Source: Ancylobacter amanitiformis
Lineage (GTDB): Bacteria > Pseudomonadota > Alphaproteobacteria > Rhizobiales > Xanthobacteraceae
NCBI RefSeq assembly: GCF_030814815.1
Contig: NZ_JAUSVR010000003.1
Coordinates: 248,001 to 312,000 of the forward strand
Direction of reading: 5' to 3'
DNA: 64,000 bases
Shown: positions 40,251-48,321 of the stretch, piece after piece
How the letters are laid out: each line of letters begins with the position of its first letter
Position numbering within the stretch: position 1 is the first letter of the stretch
Program-made: the position numbers and the translations under genes
The notes under the pieces: model-generated
Told to the model about the DNA's origin: nothing
The model's database searches: none
Seen by the model: the letters and a program-made list of their open reading frames with translations, nothing else

Positions 40251-41489
40251 ATGGCCCACGCTTCCGCCGTTTCTCCGCTCGCGCCCAAGACCACGCCGGA
40301 TGTCGGCCCGGTGGCCGGCGTTCGCTACGCCACCGCCGAGGCGGGCATTCGCTATCGTGGGCGAACGGACGTGCTGTTGCTGGCGCTCAATGCCGGCACG
40401 ACGGCGGCGGGCGTGTTCACCAAGTCGAAATGCCCCTCGGCTCCGGTCGAATGGTGCCGCGACATCCTGCCCAAGGGGCTGGCGCGGGGCCTCGTGGTCA
40501 ATTCGGGCAATGCCAATGCCTTCACCGGGCGGAAGGGGCGCGACGCCACCGCGCTCACCGCGAAGATCGCCGCCCGGGCGCTCGGCTGCGCGGAGGACGA
40601 GATCTATCTCGCCTCGACCGGGGTGATCGGCGAGCCGCTCGACGCCACCAAGTTCGAGCACGTGCTGGACGAAACCGCCACGCGCCTCGCCCCGCTGCCG
40701 TGGATCGACCCGGCCAGGGCGATCATGACCACCGACACCTTCCCCAAGCTCGCCACCGCCAAGGTGTTGATCGAGGGCGTCGAGGTGACGCTGGCCGGCA
40801 TCGCCAAGGGCGCCGGCATGATCGCGCCCGACATGGCCACCATGCTTTCCTTCGTGTTCACCGACGCCGCCATCGAGGCGCCGGCGCTGCAGGCGCTGCT
40901 CTCGAAGGGCGTGACCGACAGTTTCAACGCTGTGACGATCGACGGCGACACCTCGACCTCCGACACGCTGATGCTGTTCGCCACCGGCGCCTCCGGCGCG
41001 CCGCGCATGGCCGATGCGATGGACCCGCGCCTGTCGGACTTCCGCCGCGCGCTGACCGAGGTGCTGGCCGATCTCGCCGAACAGGTGGCGCGGGACGGGG
41101 AGGGCGCGCGCAAGCTGGTGCGCATCCATGTCACCGGCGCCACATCGAAGGAATCGGCGCGCAAGATCGCCATGTCGATCGCCAATTCGCCGCTGGTGAA
41201 GACCGCGGTGGCCGGTGAGGATGCCAATTGGGGCCGCATCGTCATGGCGGTGGGCAAGGCCGGCGAGCCGGCCGAGCGCGACCTGCTGTCGATTTCCTTC
41301 GGGCCGATCCGCGTGGCGCATGAGGGCGCGCGCGACCCGGCCTATGACGAGGCGGAGACCTCCGCCTACATGAAAAACGACGTGATCGACATCACCGTCG
41401 ATATCGGGCTGGGGCACGGCACGGATCGGGTGATGACCTGCGACCTCACCAAGGAATATGTCGCCATCAACGGCGATTACCGTTCATAG
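40251..41489 (+). CDS. argJ: Bifunctional ornithine acetyltransferase / N-acetylglutamate synthase
   Basis: A 412-residue ArgJ, which recycles the acetyl group from N-acetylornithine to glutamate in arginine synthesis. The autoprocessing site is in [14 protein letters not shown]; Thr197 becomes the N-terminal nucleophile of the beta chain. Other family marks are [33 protein letters not shown] and [16 protein letters not shown]. Whether it also makes N-acetylglutamate from acetyl-CoA cannot be told from sequence. The ATG at 40251 gives the typical N terminus. mutT follows after 10 bp. Confidence 0.96.
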   Translation: MAHASAVSPLAPKTTPDVGPVAGVRYATAEAGIRYRGRTDVLLLALNAGTTAAGVFTKSKCPSAPVEWCRDILPKGLARGLVVNSGNANAFTGRKGRDATALTAKIAARALGCAEDEIYLASTGVIGEPLDATKFEHVLDETATRLAPLPWIDPARAIMTTDTFPKLATAKVLIEGVEVTLAGIAKGAGMIAPDMATMLSFVFTDAAIEAPALQALLSKGVTDSFNAVTIDGDTSTSDTLMLFATGASGAPRMADAMDPRLSDFRRALTEVLADLAEQVARDGEGARKLVRIHVTGATSKESARKIAMSIANSPLVKTAVAGEDANWGRIVMAVGKAGEPAERDLLSISFGPIRVAHEGARDPAYDEAETSAYMKNDVIDITVDIGLGHGTDRVMTCDLTKEYVAINGDYRS

Positions 41490-41499
41490 GGATGATGCC

Positions 41500-41910
41500 G
41501 TGAAGCTGCTCCTCGTCGCCGCCTGCGCGCTTGTCGATGTCGACGGGCGCGTGCTGCTGACCGAGCGGCCGGAGGGCAAGTCACTGGCCGGCCTGTGGGA
41601 ATTTCCCGGCGGCAAGGTGGAGGCCGGCGAGCGGCCGGAGGAATGCCTGATCCGCGAGCTTGCCGAGGAACTCGGCATCACGGTGAAGGAGGCGTGCCTC
41701 GCCCCGCTCACCTTCGCGTCGCACACCTATGAGAATTTCCAGCTGCTCATGCCGCTGTGGATCTGCCGTCGCTGGGAGGGCAATCCACACGGCCGCGAGG
41801 GCCAGCGCCTCGCCTGGGTGAAGCCGGGCCATCTGCGCGACTACCCCATGCCGCCCGCCGACGAGCCGCTGATCCCGATGCTGCTGGATCTGCTGGGACC
41901 CGGGCGATAG
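41500..41910 (+). CDS. mutT: MutT-type Nudix hydrolase (8-oxo-dGTP diphosphatase)
   Basis: A 136-residue Nudix protein, probably removing 8-oxo-dGTP from the nucleotide pool. The full Nudix box GKVEAGE...RELAEELGI occupies residues 38-60, preceded by [11 protein letters not shown] as in MutT. The GTG start at 41500 has AGGG about eight bases upstream and follows argJ by 10 bp, so the two are probably cotranscribed. Its stop codon is one base from the stop of the convergent methyltransferase. Confidence 0.92.
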   Translation: MKLLLVAACALVDVDGRVLLTERPEGKSLAGLWEFPGGKVEAGERPEECLIRELAEELGITVKEACLAPLTFASHTYENFQLLMPLWICRRWEGNPHGREGQRLAWVKPGHLRDYPMPPADEPLIPMLLDLLGPGR

Positions 41911-41911
41911 T

Positions 41912-42883
41912 TCAGCTCTCGCCCGGCAGTCGGCCTTCCGGCACCTTCAGGGCATCGGCCAGCCGCAGCTTGGCCGAGCCGGGGCGCAGCGGTTTCTGCT
42001 GGCTCTCATGCGGCGCCCAGCCGGAAATCCAGGCGATCTCGAACGTGGCCCGCAGCCGGCCGTCGGGGTCGGAAAAGCGCTCGGCATAGACATCGAACAG
42101 CCGCGCCAGCGTCTTGCGCAGCAGCGGCGTGCGGCGCCGGTCGGTCAAGGGGTTGGCCGCGCCCATGCGGCGCAGATCGCGCAACAGCGCGAGCGGATCG
42201 CCATAGCGCACGGTGATGCGGTCCACATCCGCCACCGGCAAAGCGAGGCCGGCGCGCTGCAGCAGGCCGCCGAGATCGCGCAGATCCGCGAACGGAGCGA
42301 CGCGCGGCGAGATGCCGCCCAGCGTCTCGCTCTCGGCCACCGCGAAGGCCTCGCGCAACTCGGCCAGCGTGCCCGAGCCGAAAAACGCGGCGAGCAGCAG
42401 CCCGTCCGGCTTCAGCGCGCGGCGGATCTGCGCCAGCTGCCCGGGCAGGTCGTTCACGGTCTGCAGGGCGAGGGCCGATACCACGAGATCGAGCGATTCG
42501 GGGGCGAAGGGCAGGGCTTCCGGGTCGGCTACCACATCCACGTCCGCCCGCTCGGAGGGGCCGGCGGCAAAGAGCTTCGCAACCATGCCCGAGCCGGCCA
42601 GCGCGGCGGCCAGCGCGGAGGTCGGGGTGCCGAGGTCGACCGCCGTCGCGAATTGCCGCTTCACCGCGCCGAGCCGGTCGGCGAGATCTTCCGCCACCCG
42701 GTCGATGAGAAACGTTTCCGGCCCCAGCGCCAGCGCGCGGCGGCGGCGCGCGCCGAGCGCGCGGGGATCGAAGATGTCGACGATGCGTGGGCTCGGGGGG
42801 ACGGAACTCGGGGGGACGGAACTCGGGGGGACGGAACTCGGGGGGGCGGAACTCGGGGGTGTGGAACTCGGGGGTGTGGACAT
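41912..42883 (-). CDS. BioC/NDUFAF5-like methyltransferase with an N-terminal PPSS repeat
   Basis: A 323-residue class I methyltransferase-fold protein. The segment [15 protein letters not shown] followed by DRVAEDLADRLGAVKRQF identifies the alphaproteobacterial relatives of mitochondrial NDUFAF5, a complex I assembly factor that hydroxylates an arginine of NDUFS7. Motif I (VDLGTPTSALAAAL) is weak in glycines, as in that family. Function is inferred. The first ~31 residues are an extra Pro-Pro-Ser-Ser repeat encoded by a 15-bp tandem repeat; family members usually begin near the IFD motif. Convergent with mutT (1-bp gap), divergent from comF. Confidence 0.8.
   Translation of the reverse strand: MSTPPSSTPPSSAPPSSVPPSSVPPSSVPPSPRIVDIFDPRALGARRRRALALGPETFLIDRVAEDLADRLGAVKRQFATAVDLGTPTSALAAALAGSGMVAKLFAAGPSERADVDVVADPEALPFAPESLDLVVSALALQTVNDLPGQLAQIRRALKPDGLLLAAFFGSGTLAELREAFAVAESETLGGISPRVAPFADLRDLGGLLQRAGLALPVADVDRITVRYGDPLALLRDLRRMGAANPLTDRRRTPLLRKTLARLFDVYAERFSDPDGRLRATFEIAWISGWAPHESQQKPLRPGSAKLRLADALKVPEGRLPGES
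42789..42878 (-). repeat. 15-bp in-frame minisatellite in the NDUFAF5-like gene
   Basis: Six 15-bp units, consensus gaactcggggggacg; two are perfect and the others carry one to three changes. They start directly after the ATG and encode PPSSx units with x = V, A or T. All three minus-strand frames stay open through the array. Confidence 0.97.
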
Positions 42884-43014
42884 GCGATGCTCCTCGGGCG
42901 AGAGCCATAGGGCGGCGGCGGCGGCGGGTCAAAGCCGTGCTCCCGCAGTCGGGAGCGCGATGCCGCGAGGAACCGCAGCGACGGTGCCGCTGCACACATG
43001 GTAAGCTGGTGTCC

Positions 43015-43854
43015 ATGGACAACCCCCTCGCGCCCGAACGGCACCGCACGCTGGGCCTGCGCAGGCCCGGCCTGCGCGCTGGGCGGTGGCTCGGCATGGG
43101 GCGGATGTGGGCGCGCGGGCTGGTCGATCTCGCGCTGCCCCCGGTCTGCATGGCCTGCCGCGCCGCGGTGGGCGAGCCGGGGTGCCTGTGCGCGCCGTGC
43201 TGGAGCCGCATGCGATTCATCGAGCGACCCTATTGTGACCGGCTGGGCATTCCGCTCACGCATGAGTACCGGACGTTCGGCCCGGCCGGGCCGGTGGTGA
43301 GCGAGGCCGCGTTCGCCCATCCGCCGGCCTATGGGCGGGCGCGGGCGGTGGCGACCTTCGGCGATGTCTCGCGCGACATGATCCATGCGCTGAAATATGC
43401 CGACCGGCTCGATATCGCCGCGCCCATGGCACGGATGATGGCGCGCGCGGGAGAGGACATTCTCGCCGATGCCGGGGCGCTGGTGCCGGTGCCGCTGCAT
43501 CCGCTGCGGCTGTGGAAGCGCCGCTTCAACCAGTCGATGCTGCTGGCGCGGGGTGTGGCCGGCGTGAGCGGCGTGCCGGTGCGGGCGGGCTGGCTGAGGC
43601 GCGCCCGCGCAACCACGCCGCAGGTCGGGCTCGACCGCAGCGCCCGCGCGCAGAATGTCGCCGGCGCCTTCACGGTGCCGGAGGCGATGCGCGCGGAAGT
43701 GAGGGGCCGTCGACTGGTGCTGGTCGACGACGTGCTGACCACCGGCGCCACGATCGACGCCTGCGCCAAGGCGCTGATGCGCGCGGGGGCCCAGCGCGTC
43801 GATGTGCTGGTATTCGCGCGGGTTGTTGACGGGCGCGATACGCCCATATCATAG
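43015..43854 (+). CDS. comF: ComF-family phosphoribosyltransferase-like protein
   Basis: A 279-residue ComF/GntX-type protein. An N-terminal zinc-ribbon-like segment (LPPVCMACRAAVGEPGCLCAPCW, four or more Cys) is followed by a type I PRTase fold with the PRPP-binding motif LVLVDDVLTTGAT. LVPVPLHPLRLWKRRFNQS and RARATTPQVGLDRSAR are typical. ComF supports natural transformation in some bacteria, but its general role is not defined. The ATG at 43015 places the Cys region where the family has it. grxC follows after 36 bp. Confidence 0.9.
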   Translation: MDNPLAPERHRTLGLRRPGLRAGRWLGMGRMWARGLVDLALPPVCMACRAAVGEPGCLCAPCWSRMRFIERPYCDRLGIPLTHEYRTFGPAGPVVSEAAFAHPPAYGRARAVATFGDVSRDMIHALKYADRLDIAAPMARMMARAGEDILADAGALVPVPLHPLRLWKRRFNQSMLLARGVAGVSGVPVRAGWLRRARATTPQVGLDRSARAQNVAGAFTVPEAMRAEVRGRRLVLVDDVLTTGATIDACAKALMRAGAQRVDVLVFARVVDGRDTPIS

Positions 43855-43890
43855 GAACATGCGCCGCGCGGCGCGGTGTGAGGCAAACCG

Positions 43891-44148
43891 ATGTCGCAGA
43901 TCGAGATCTACACCACCTCTAGCTGTCCCTATTGTCATGCCGCCAAGGACCTGCTGAAGCGCAAGGGGGCGACCTTTGCCGAGATCAACGTGACCGGCGA
44001 TCCCGTCGGGCGCTCGACCATGTCGACCCGCGCCAACGGGCGCACCAGCGTTCCGCAGATCTTCATCGACGGCCGCCATGTCGGCGGCTGCGACGACCTC
44101 TATGCCCTTGAGGAGGCCGGCGAACTCGACGGGCTGCTGGGCAGCTGA
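43891..44148 (+). CDS. grxC: Glutaredoxin 3
   Basis: An 85-residue dithiol glutaredoxin with the active site Cys12-Pro-Tyr-Cys15, the cis-proline segment TSVPQIFIDG and the glutathione-binding GGCDDLYALEEAGELDGLL. It reduces protein disulphides using glutathione. Located between comF and a nitrilase, an order conserved in rhizobia. Confidence 0.96.
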   Translation: MSQIEIYTTSSCPYCHAAKDLLKRKGATFAEINVTGDPVGRSTMSTRANGRTSVPQIFIDGRHVGGCDDLYALEEAGELDGLLGS

Positions 44149-44254
44149 GCCCGGCCGGGGAGCCGCGCGCCGGCTTCCGCAATCCTCGTCACGCCGCTCC
44201 TTACGCACTTTGCGATCCCGACACTCCATCGCCCCTCGTGAAAGGGATGACGCC

Positions 44255-45172
44255 ATGACCAACACCACGCCGGCCTCCAGCCCCCGCCCCCTGCATCTGG
44301 GCGCGCCGTTCGTGGCGGGTGTGGTGCAGATGCGCACAGCCAAGAGCGTGGCCGTCAATGTCGAGGCGGCTTCCGCCCTGATCCGCGAGGCGGCAGCGGC
44401 CGGGGCGAGCTACATCCAGACGCCGGAAATGACCGGCACGATGGAGGAGGGGCGCGAGGCGCTGTTCGCCATTCTTCACGAGGAAGAGACCGATCCCGCG
44501 CTCGCGGCGTTCCGCGCGCTCGCGGCGGAACTCAGGGTGCACCTGCATATCGGCTCGCTGGCGATCCGGGCGAGCGAGCATCGCGCCGCCAACCGCGCTT
44601 TCCTCCTCGGGCCGGATGGGGCGATCGCCGCGCGCTACGACAAGATCCACATGTTCGACGTCGACCTGCCCAATGGCGACGTCTATCGCGAATCGGCCGC
44701 CTACCGGCCGGGCGAGTTTGCCGTGCTGGCCGACCTGCCGCAGATCCGCCTCGGCCTCACCATCTGCTACGATCTGCGCTTTCCCGCGCTGTTCCGCGCG
44801 CTGGCCGAGGCGGGTGCGGGAATGATCGCCGTGCCGGCCGCGTTCACGCAGACCACCGGCGAGGCGCACTGGCATATCCTCTTGCGCGCCCGCGCCATCG
44901 AGACCGGCTCCTATGTGCTGGCGGCGGCGCAGGGCGGTACGCATGAGAATGGCCGCCAGACCTTCGGCCACAGCCTCATCATCGATCCCTGGGGCACGAT
45001 CCTCGCCGAAGCCGGCGCCGAGCCGGGCGTCCTTCTCGCCGAGATCGATCCCGCCAAGGTGCGGGCGGTACGTTCGCGCGTTCCCTCGCTGGAGCACGGG
45101 CGGCGCTTCGAACTGGTGGAGCCGCTCGAAGCCGGCCGCCTGCACCTCGTGACGACAGATGGTGCCGCATGA
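44255..45172 (+). CDS. Carbon-nitrogen hydrolase, Nit1/Nit2 (deaminated glutathione amidase-like)
   Basis: A 305-residue nitrilase-superfamily amidase with the Glu-Lys-Cys triad at Glu58 (IQTPEMTG), Lys130 (YDKIHMFDVDLP) and Cys171 (LTICYDLRFPALF). The KIHMFDVDLP and CYDLRFP motifs place it with the Nit1/Nit2 branch, which hydrolyses deaminated glutathione or omega-amides. The position next to grxC fits a glutathione-repair role, but this is inference. Its stop overlaps the DUF1178 start (ATGA). Confidence 0.92.
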   Translation: MTNTTPASSPRPLHLGAPFVAGVVQMRTAKSVAVNVEAASALIREAAAAGASYIQTPEMTGTMEEGREALFAILHEEETDPALAAFRALAAELRVHLHIGSLAIRASEHRAANRAFLLGPDGAIAARYDKIHMFDVDLPNGDVYRESAAYRPGEFAVLADLPQIRLGLTICYDLRFPALFRALAEAGAGMIAVPAAFTQTTGEAHWHILLRARAIETGSYVLAAAQGGTHENGRQTFGHSLIIDPWGTILAEAGAEPGVLLAEIDPAKVRAVRSRVPSLEHGRRFELVEPLEAGRLHLVTTDGAA

Positions 45173-45678
45173 TTCTCTACCGGCTGCACTGCGCGCAGGA
45201 TCATGATTTCGAAAGCTGGTTCCGCGATTCGACCGCCTATGACGGGCAGAAGGCGCGTGGGCTGGTGACGTGCCCGGTCTGCGGCTCGGCGGAGGTCGAC
45301 AAGGCGATCATGGCGCCCGCGCTGGGGCGCGGCACCCGCAAGCGCGAGGTCGAGGCGGCACCGCCGGCCGATGCGTCTTCCGCTGCCGCTGCCGCGCCGC
45401 CCGAGCCGGTGGCTGCCGAGCCCTCCGCCCAGCCGGTCGCCCTGATGTCGGAGCGCGAGCAGCAATTGCGGGCCATGCTGCGGGCGGTGCGCGCGCATGT
45501 CACGGCCCATTCCGACTATGTCGGGGATGAATTCGCCCGCCTTGCCCGGCGCATGCACGAGGGCGAGGAGGAGCAGCGTGCCATCCATGGCGAGGCGACG
45601 CCCGACGAGGTGCGTGCGCTGGTCGAGGACGAGATCGAGGTGTTGCCGCTGCCCGTGCTGCCCGACGAGCGCAATTGA
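45169..45678 (+). CDS. DUF1178-family protein
   Basis: A 169-residue protein of the DUF1178 family. The N terminus (MILYRLHCAQDHDFESWFRDS) and the CPVCGS pair, together with Cys8, resemble a small zinc ribbon. The middle is Ala/Pro-rich linker, and the second half is helical (AMLRAVRAHVTAHSDYVGDEFARLARRMHEGEE). Function is unknown. It is translationally coupled to the nitrilase, as in most rhizobia, hinting at a shared pathway. Confidence 0.9.
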   Translation: MILYRLHCAQDHDFESWFRDSTAYDGQKARGLVTCPVCGSAEVDKAIMAPALGRGTRKREVEAAPPADASSAAAAAPPEPVAAEPSAQPVALMSEREQQLRAMLRAVRAHVTAHSDYVGDEFARLARRMHEGEEEQRAIHGEATPDEVRALVEDEIEVLPLPVLPDERN

Positions 45679-45706
45679 TGCGGCCCGATGGCGGGTGGAG
45701 ATGGTG

Positions 45707-46138
45707 ATGAGGGCCGTGCTCACAGGATTGGCCGTGCTCGTCCTGCTCGGCGCCGCGCCGATGCTGGCCTCACCGGCGCGTGCCGCGACCAGCGCGGTCA
45801 CGACGCAGGGCAAGTTCGCGCTCTACGAGGTCATCGGCCATGACCCCTATCGCGGGGCGTGGAAGAAGCTCACCGCCCCGGTCATCAAGTCCGAACGCTG
45901 GCTGAAGGGCGGGCACGGCATCTGGTCGCCGGCGCAGATCGTGCAGGTCGATGCCCAGCGCTTCAAGGTGTTCCTGCTGTGCAAGGTGAACGAGTGCGCG
46001 AGCACGCGGATCAGCGTCATCTTCGCGCCGGACGGCACCAGGGCCTATGGCGCGCTGCGCACGAGTGCGGGAACGCAGGTGCTGGGTTCGCCGAATGTCG
46101 TGATGCACAAGGCCCTGCTGAAGGCGCTGCAGGAATAA
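45707..46138 (+). CDS. Ivy-like lysozyme inhibitor
   Basis: A 143-residue exported protein: signal peptide to about residue 26 (LTGLAVLVLLGAAPMLASPARA), then an Ivy-like domain (WLKGGHGIWSPAQIVQVDAQRFKVFLLCKVNEC, residues 65-97, read as consecutive segments). In E. coli Ivy the loop CKPHDC inserts a histidine into the lysozyme active site. Here Cys92-Lys-Val-Asn-Glu-Cys97 keeps both cysteines but lacks the Pro-His. The rest of the fold (VIFAPDGTRAYGALR, VLGSPNVVMHKALLKAL) fits. The ATG at 45707 has GGTGGAG six bases upstream. Confidence 0.78.
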   Translation: MRAVLTGLAVLVLLGAAPMLASPARAATSAVTTQGKFALYEVIGHDPYRGAWKKLTAPVIKSERWLKGGHGIWSPAQIVQVDAQRFKVFLLCKVNECASTRISVIFAPDGTRAYGALRTSAGTQVLGSPNVVMHKALLKALQE

Positions 46139-46186
46139 AGCGGCGCCGCAGGAACACAAAGGGCCGGGAGAGCGGCCGGGCCGGCC

Positions 46187-46792
46187 TCAGCCGCCAGCGG
46201 GCGCAGAAGCGGCCATGGCCTTCTGGATTTCCGGCAGCAGGCGCTGCTTCACGCCTTCGGCGTCCAGCGGGCCGATGAACTTGTAGGCGATCCGCCCGTC
46301 CTTGCCGACGACAAAGGTTTCCGGCACGCCATAGACGCCCCAGTCGATGGCGGCGCGCCCGTTCGGGTCGACGCCCACGGCCGCATAGGGATTGCCGAAT
46401 CGGCCGAGGAAGCGGCGGGCATTGCCCGCGTCATCCTTGTAGTTGAGACCTACCAGACGGAAGCCCGGCATCTTCGACAGATCGACCAGGAAGGGGTGCT
46501 CGTCGCGGCAGGGCACGCACCAGGAGGCGAAGACGTTCAGTACCGTGACGCCGCCTTTCAGCTCCGTCGAGGCGAGGCCCGGAACCGGGGCGCCATCGCG
46601 CGACAGGCCCTCCAGCGCGGCGAGGTCGAGCGCGGGCGCCTCCCGGCCGATCAGCGCCGAGGGGATGCGCGCGGGATCGCCCGAGAACAGGCGGCCATAG
46701 AACAGCGCGGCCAGCGCGATGAAGGCGATCAGCGGCAACAGCACCAGAAGGCGGCGCCGGCCGGGCCTCTCCGGGGCGGGTTCCGCGCTCAT
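46187..46792 (-). CDS. ccmG: Cytochrome c biogenesis thioredoxin CcmG/DsbE
   Basis: A 201-residue membrane-anchored periplasmic thioredoxin that reduces apocytochrome c before haem attachment. One N-terminal membrane helix (LLVLLPLIAFIALAALFYG), then the active site Trp-Cys92-Val-Pro-Cys95 and the CcmG-specific GVYGVPETFVVGKDGRI. Its ATG overlaps the ccmD stop. Order ccmC-ccmD-ccmG on the minus strand; ccmA and ccmB are not adjacent. Confidence 0.94.
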   Translation of the reverse strand: MSAEPAPERPGRRRLLVLLPLIAFIALAALFYGRLFSGDPARIPSALIGREAPALDLAALEGLSRDGAPVPGLASTELKGGVTVLNVFASWCVPCRDEHPFLVDLSKMPGFRLVGLNYKDDAGNARRFLGRFGNPYAAVGVDPNGRAAIDWGVYGVPETFVVGKDGRIAYKFIGPLDAEGVKQRLLPEIQKAMAASAPAGG

Positions 46793-46959
46793 GAGGGGCT
46801 TCGCCGTGCCGAGCGGCGACGCACGCCGCGCGCTTCCAGTTCTCCGAGCCGGCGCCGCACGGCTCGCCCCTGGAGCAAGGTGGACAGTGCCAGCGCCGCA
46901 AGCGCCAGCGCACTGACCCCATAGGCTGCGAGGATGAAGCCCCCGTGCTCACCCAGCAT
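46789..46959 (-). CDS. ccmD: Haem exporter protein CcmD
   Basis: A 56-residue protein, MLGEHGGFILAAYGVSALALA at its start, with one membrane helix (FILAAYGVSALALAALALST) and a basic tail (VRRRLGELEARGVRRRSARR). The small size, the HGGFILAAYG motif and its place between ccmC and ccmG identify CcmD, which helps release haem-loaded CcmE from CcmABC. The ATG at 46959 is 25 bp after the ccmC stop, and the stop overlaps ccmG (ATGA). Confidence 0.92.
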   Translation of the reverse strand: MLGEHGGFILAAYGVSALALAALALSTLLQGRAVRRRLGELEARGVRRRSARRSPS

Positions 46960-46983
46960 CAATACGCCCTCTGCACAGCTAAC

Positions 46984-47718
46984 CTACGCATGCGCCGCCT
47001 CGGCGGCGGCGCGCGCCTCCAGCGAACGCAGGCGGCGGCGCAAGATCTCGTTGCGCATCGCCGCCATGTGCAGCGCGAGCATGAGAAGGGTGAAGCCCAG
47101 CGCGCAGATCATCAGCGGCCAGAGCATGCTCGAATCGATGGTCGATCCCCCCATGCGGAACACCGAGGCCGGCTGGTGCAGCGTGTTCCACCAGTCGACC
47201 GAGAACTTGACGATCGGCACGTTGACGAAGCCCACCAGCGTCAGCACCGCCACGGCGCGGCCCGCCTGGCTGGCATCCTCGATGGCCGAGCGCAGCGCCA
47301 GCAGGCCGAGATAGAGCAGCAGCAGCACCAGCATGGAGGTGAGCCGGGCATCCCACACCCAGTAGGTGCCCCACATCGGCCTTCCCCATAGCGAGCCGGT
47401 GATGAGGCACAGGAAGGCGAATACCGCCCCGATGGGCGCCAGCGCCTTGTGCGAGACATCGGCCAGCGGATGGCGCCACACGAGGATGCCGATCGCCGAA
47501 AGCGCCAGCAGCGTGTAGCCGAACATGGCGAGCCACGCGAAGGGCACGTGGATATACATGATCTTCACCGTCTCGCCCTGCTGGTAGTCGGCGGGGGCGC
47601 GGAAGGCGAGAAGGAAGCCGATGGCGAGCGCCAGCACGGCGGCGCCGGCGAGCCACGGCAGAACCCGCCCGGAAAGGGCGAGGAAACGGGTGGGGTTGGC
47701 AAGGTCCATGAGCGCCAT
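46984..47718 (-). CDS. ccmC: Haem transporter subunit CcmC
   Basis: A 244-residue inner-membrane protein with six predicted helices. It presents haem to CcmE during cytochrome c maturation. The tryptophan-rich WWD-type motif is WGTYWVWDARLTS. Conserved histidines flank it in YIHVPFAWLAMFG and WWNTLHQPASVF. First gene of ccmC-ccmD-ccmG here and divergent from the DUF930 gene, so ccmAB must lie elsewhere in the genome. Confidence 0.95.
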   Translation of the reverse strand: MALMDLANPTRFLALSGRVLPWLAGAAVLALAIGFLLAFRAPADYQQGETVKIMYIHVPFAWLAMFGYTLLALSAIGILVWRHPLADVSHKALAPIGAVFAFLCLITGSLWGRPMWGTYWVWDARLTSMLVLLLLYLGLLALRSAIEDASQAGRAVAVLTLVGFVNVPIVKFSVDWWNTLHQPASVFRMGGSTIDSSMLWPLMICALGFTLLMLALHMAAMRNEILRRRLRSLEARAAAEAAHA

Positions 47719-47853
47719 GGGCCGGTTCTAATCCGGCCTTGCAGGCTCGGCAACTCGCCCGGCCTGCGTCACAATGCGGAAGGGGGTCACAGGATGGTCA
47801 CAAGTGGCGGATTGAAGAGGGCCGACACGATTCGTCAGGGGATTGGAGTACGC

Positions 47854-48261
47854 ATGGCACCGTCGACCGCCGCAAAAATCGCCGGCCTCGCCCTGGGCGG
47901 CCTCACCCTTGTCCTGCACGCACCGGCGCAGGCGCGGTCGGAGAATGAGCAGATGATGCTGCTCGAACCTTCCGAGCGAATCGAGCAGCGGTGCAACGCC
48001 CGCGCCATGGGCGAAGTGGGGCGCGCCAACAAGGCCATGAGGCCGGATGAACTGGTCGCCTATGCCTATCGCGATCCGGTGGTGAAGGGCTGGCGCATCA
48101 AGGCGCCGGGCGCCGCCGTCCGCAGCGGCAACACCTGGTATCACCTGTCCTACGAGTGCGAGACCGAGCATGACGGGCTGGACGTGAAGTCCTTCAGCTA
48201 CAAGCTCGGCGCGGCCATCCCCACGTCCGAATGGAGCGGCCACTATCTCGTGGGGCAGTGA
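47854..48261 (+). CDS. DUF930-domain exported protein
   Basis: A 135-residue protein with a signal peptide (to about residue 30, LHAPAQA) and a DUF930 domain: LEPSERIEQRCNARAM, DELVAYAYRDPVVKGWRIKAPGAA and WYHLSYECETEHDGLDVKSF. Two conserved Cys may form a disulphide. The function of DUF930 is unknown; these proteins are largely restricted to Hyphomicrobiales. The ATG at 47854 has GGAG five bases upstream. Confidence 0.88.
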   Translation: MAPSTAAKIAGLALGGLTLVLHAPAQARSENEQMMLLEPSERIEQRCNARAMGEVGRANKAMRPDELVAYAYRDPVVKGWRIKAPGAAVRSGNTWYHLSYECETEHDGLDVKSFSYKLGAAIPTSEWSGHYLVGQ

Positions 48262-48264
48262 AGG

Positions 48265-48309
48265 GCGACGCGCGCGTCGCTGAAGCGCGCTTTATGGACG
48301 CGCGCTTCA
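48265..48309. terminator. Hairpins between DUF930 and pyruvate-kinase-like genes
   Basis: Two adjacent structures lie at the convergent junction: a 16-bp perfect palindrome gcgacgcgcgcgtcgc (48265-48280) and a 10-bp stem tgaagcgcgc/gcgcgcttca (48281-48290 with 48300-48309, loop TTTATGGAC). Neither has a T-run, so termination would be weak or Rho-assisted. Confidence 0.4.
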
Positions 48310-48321
48310 CCGAAATGTGCT

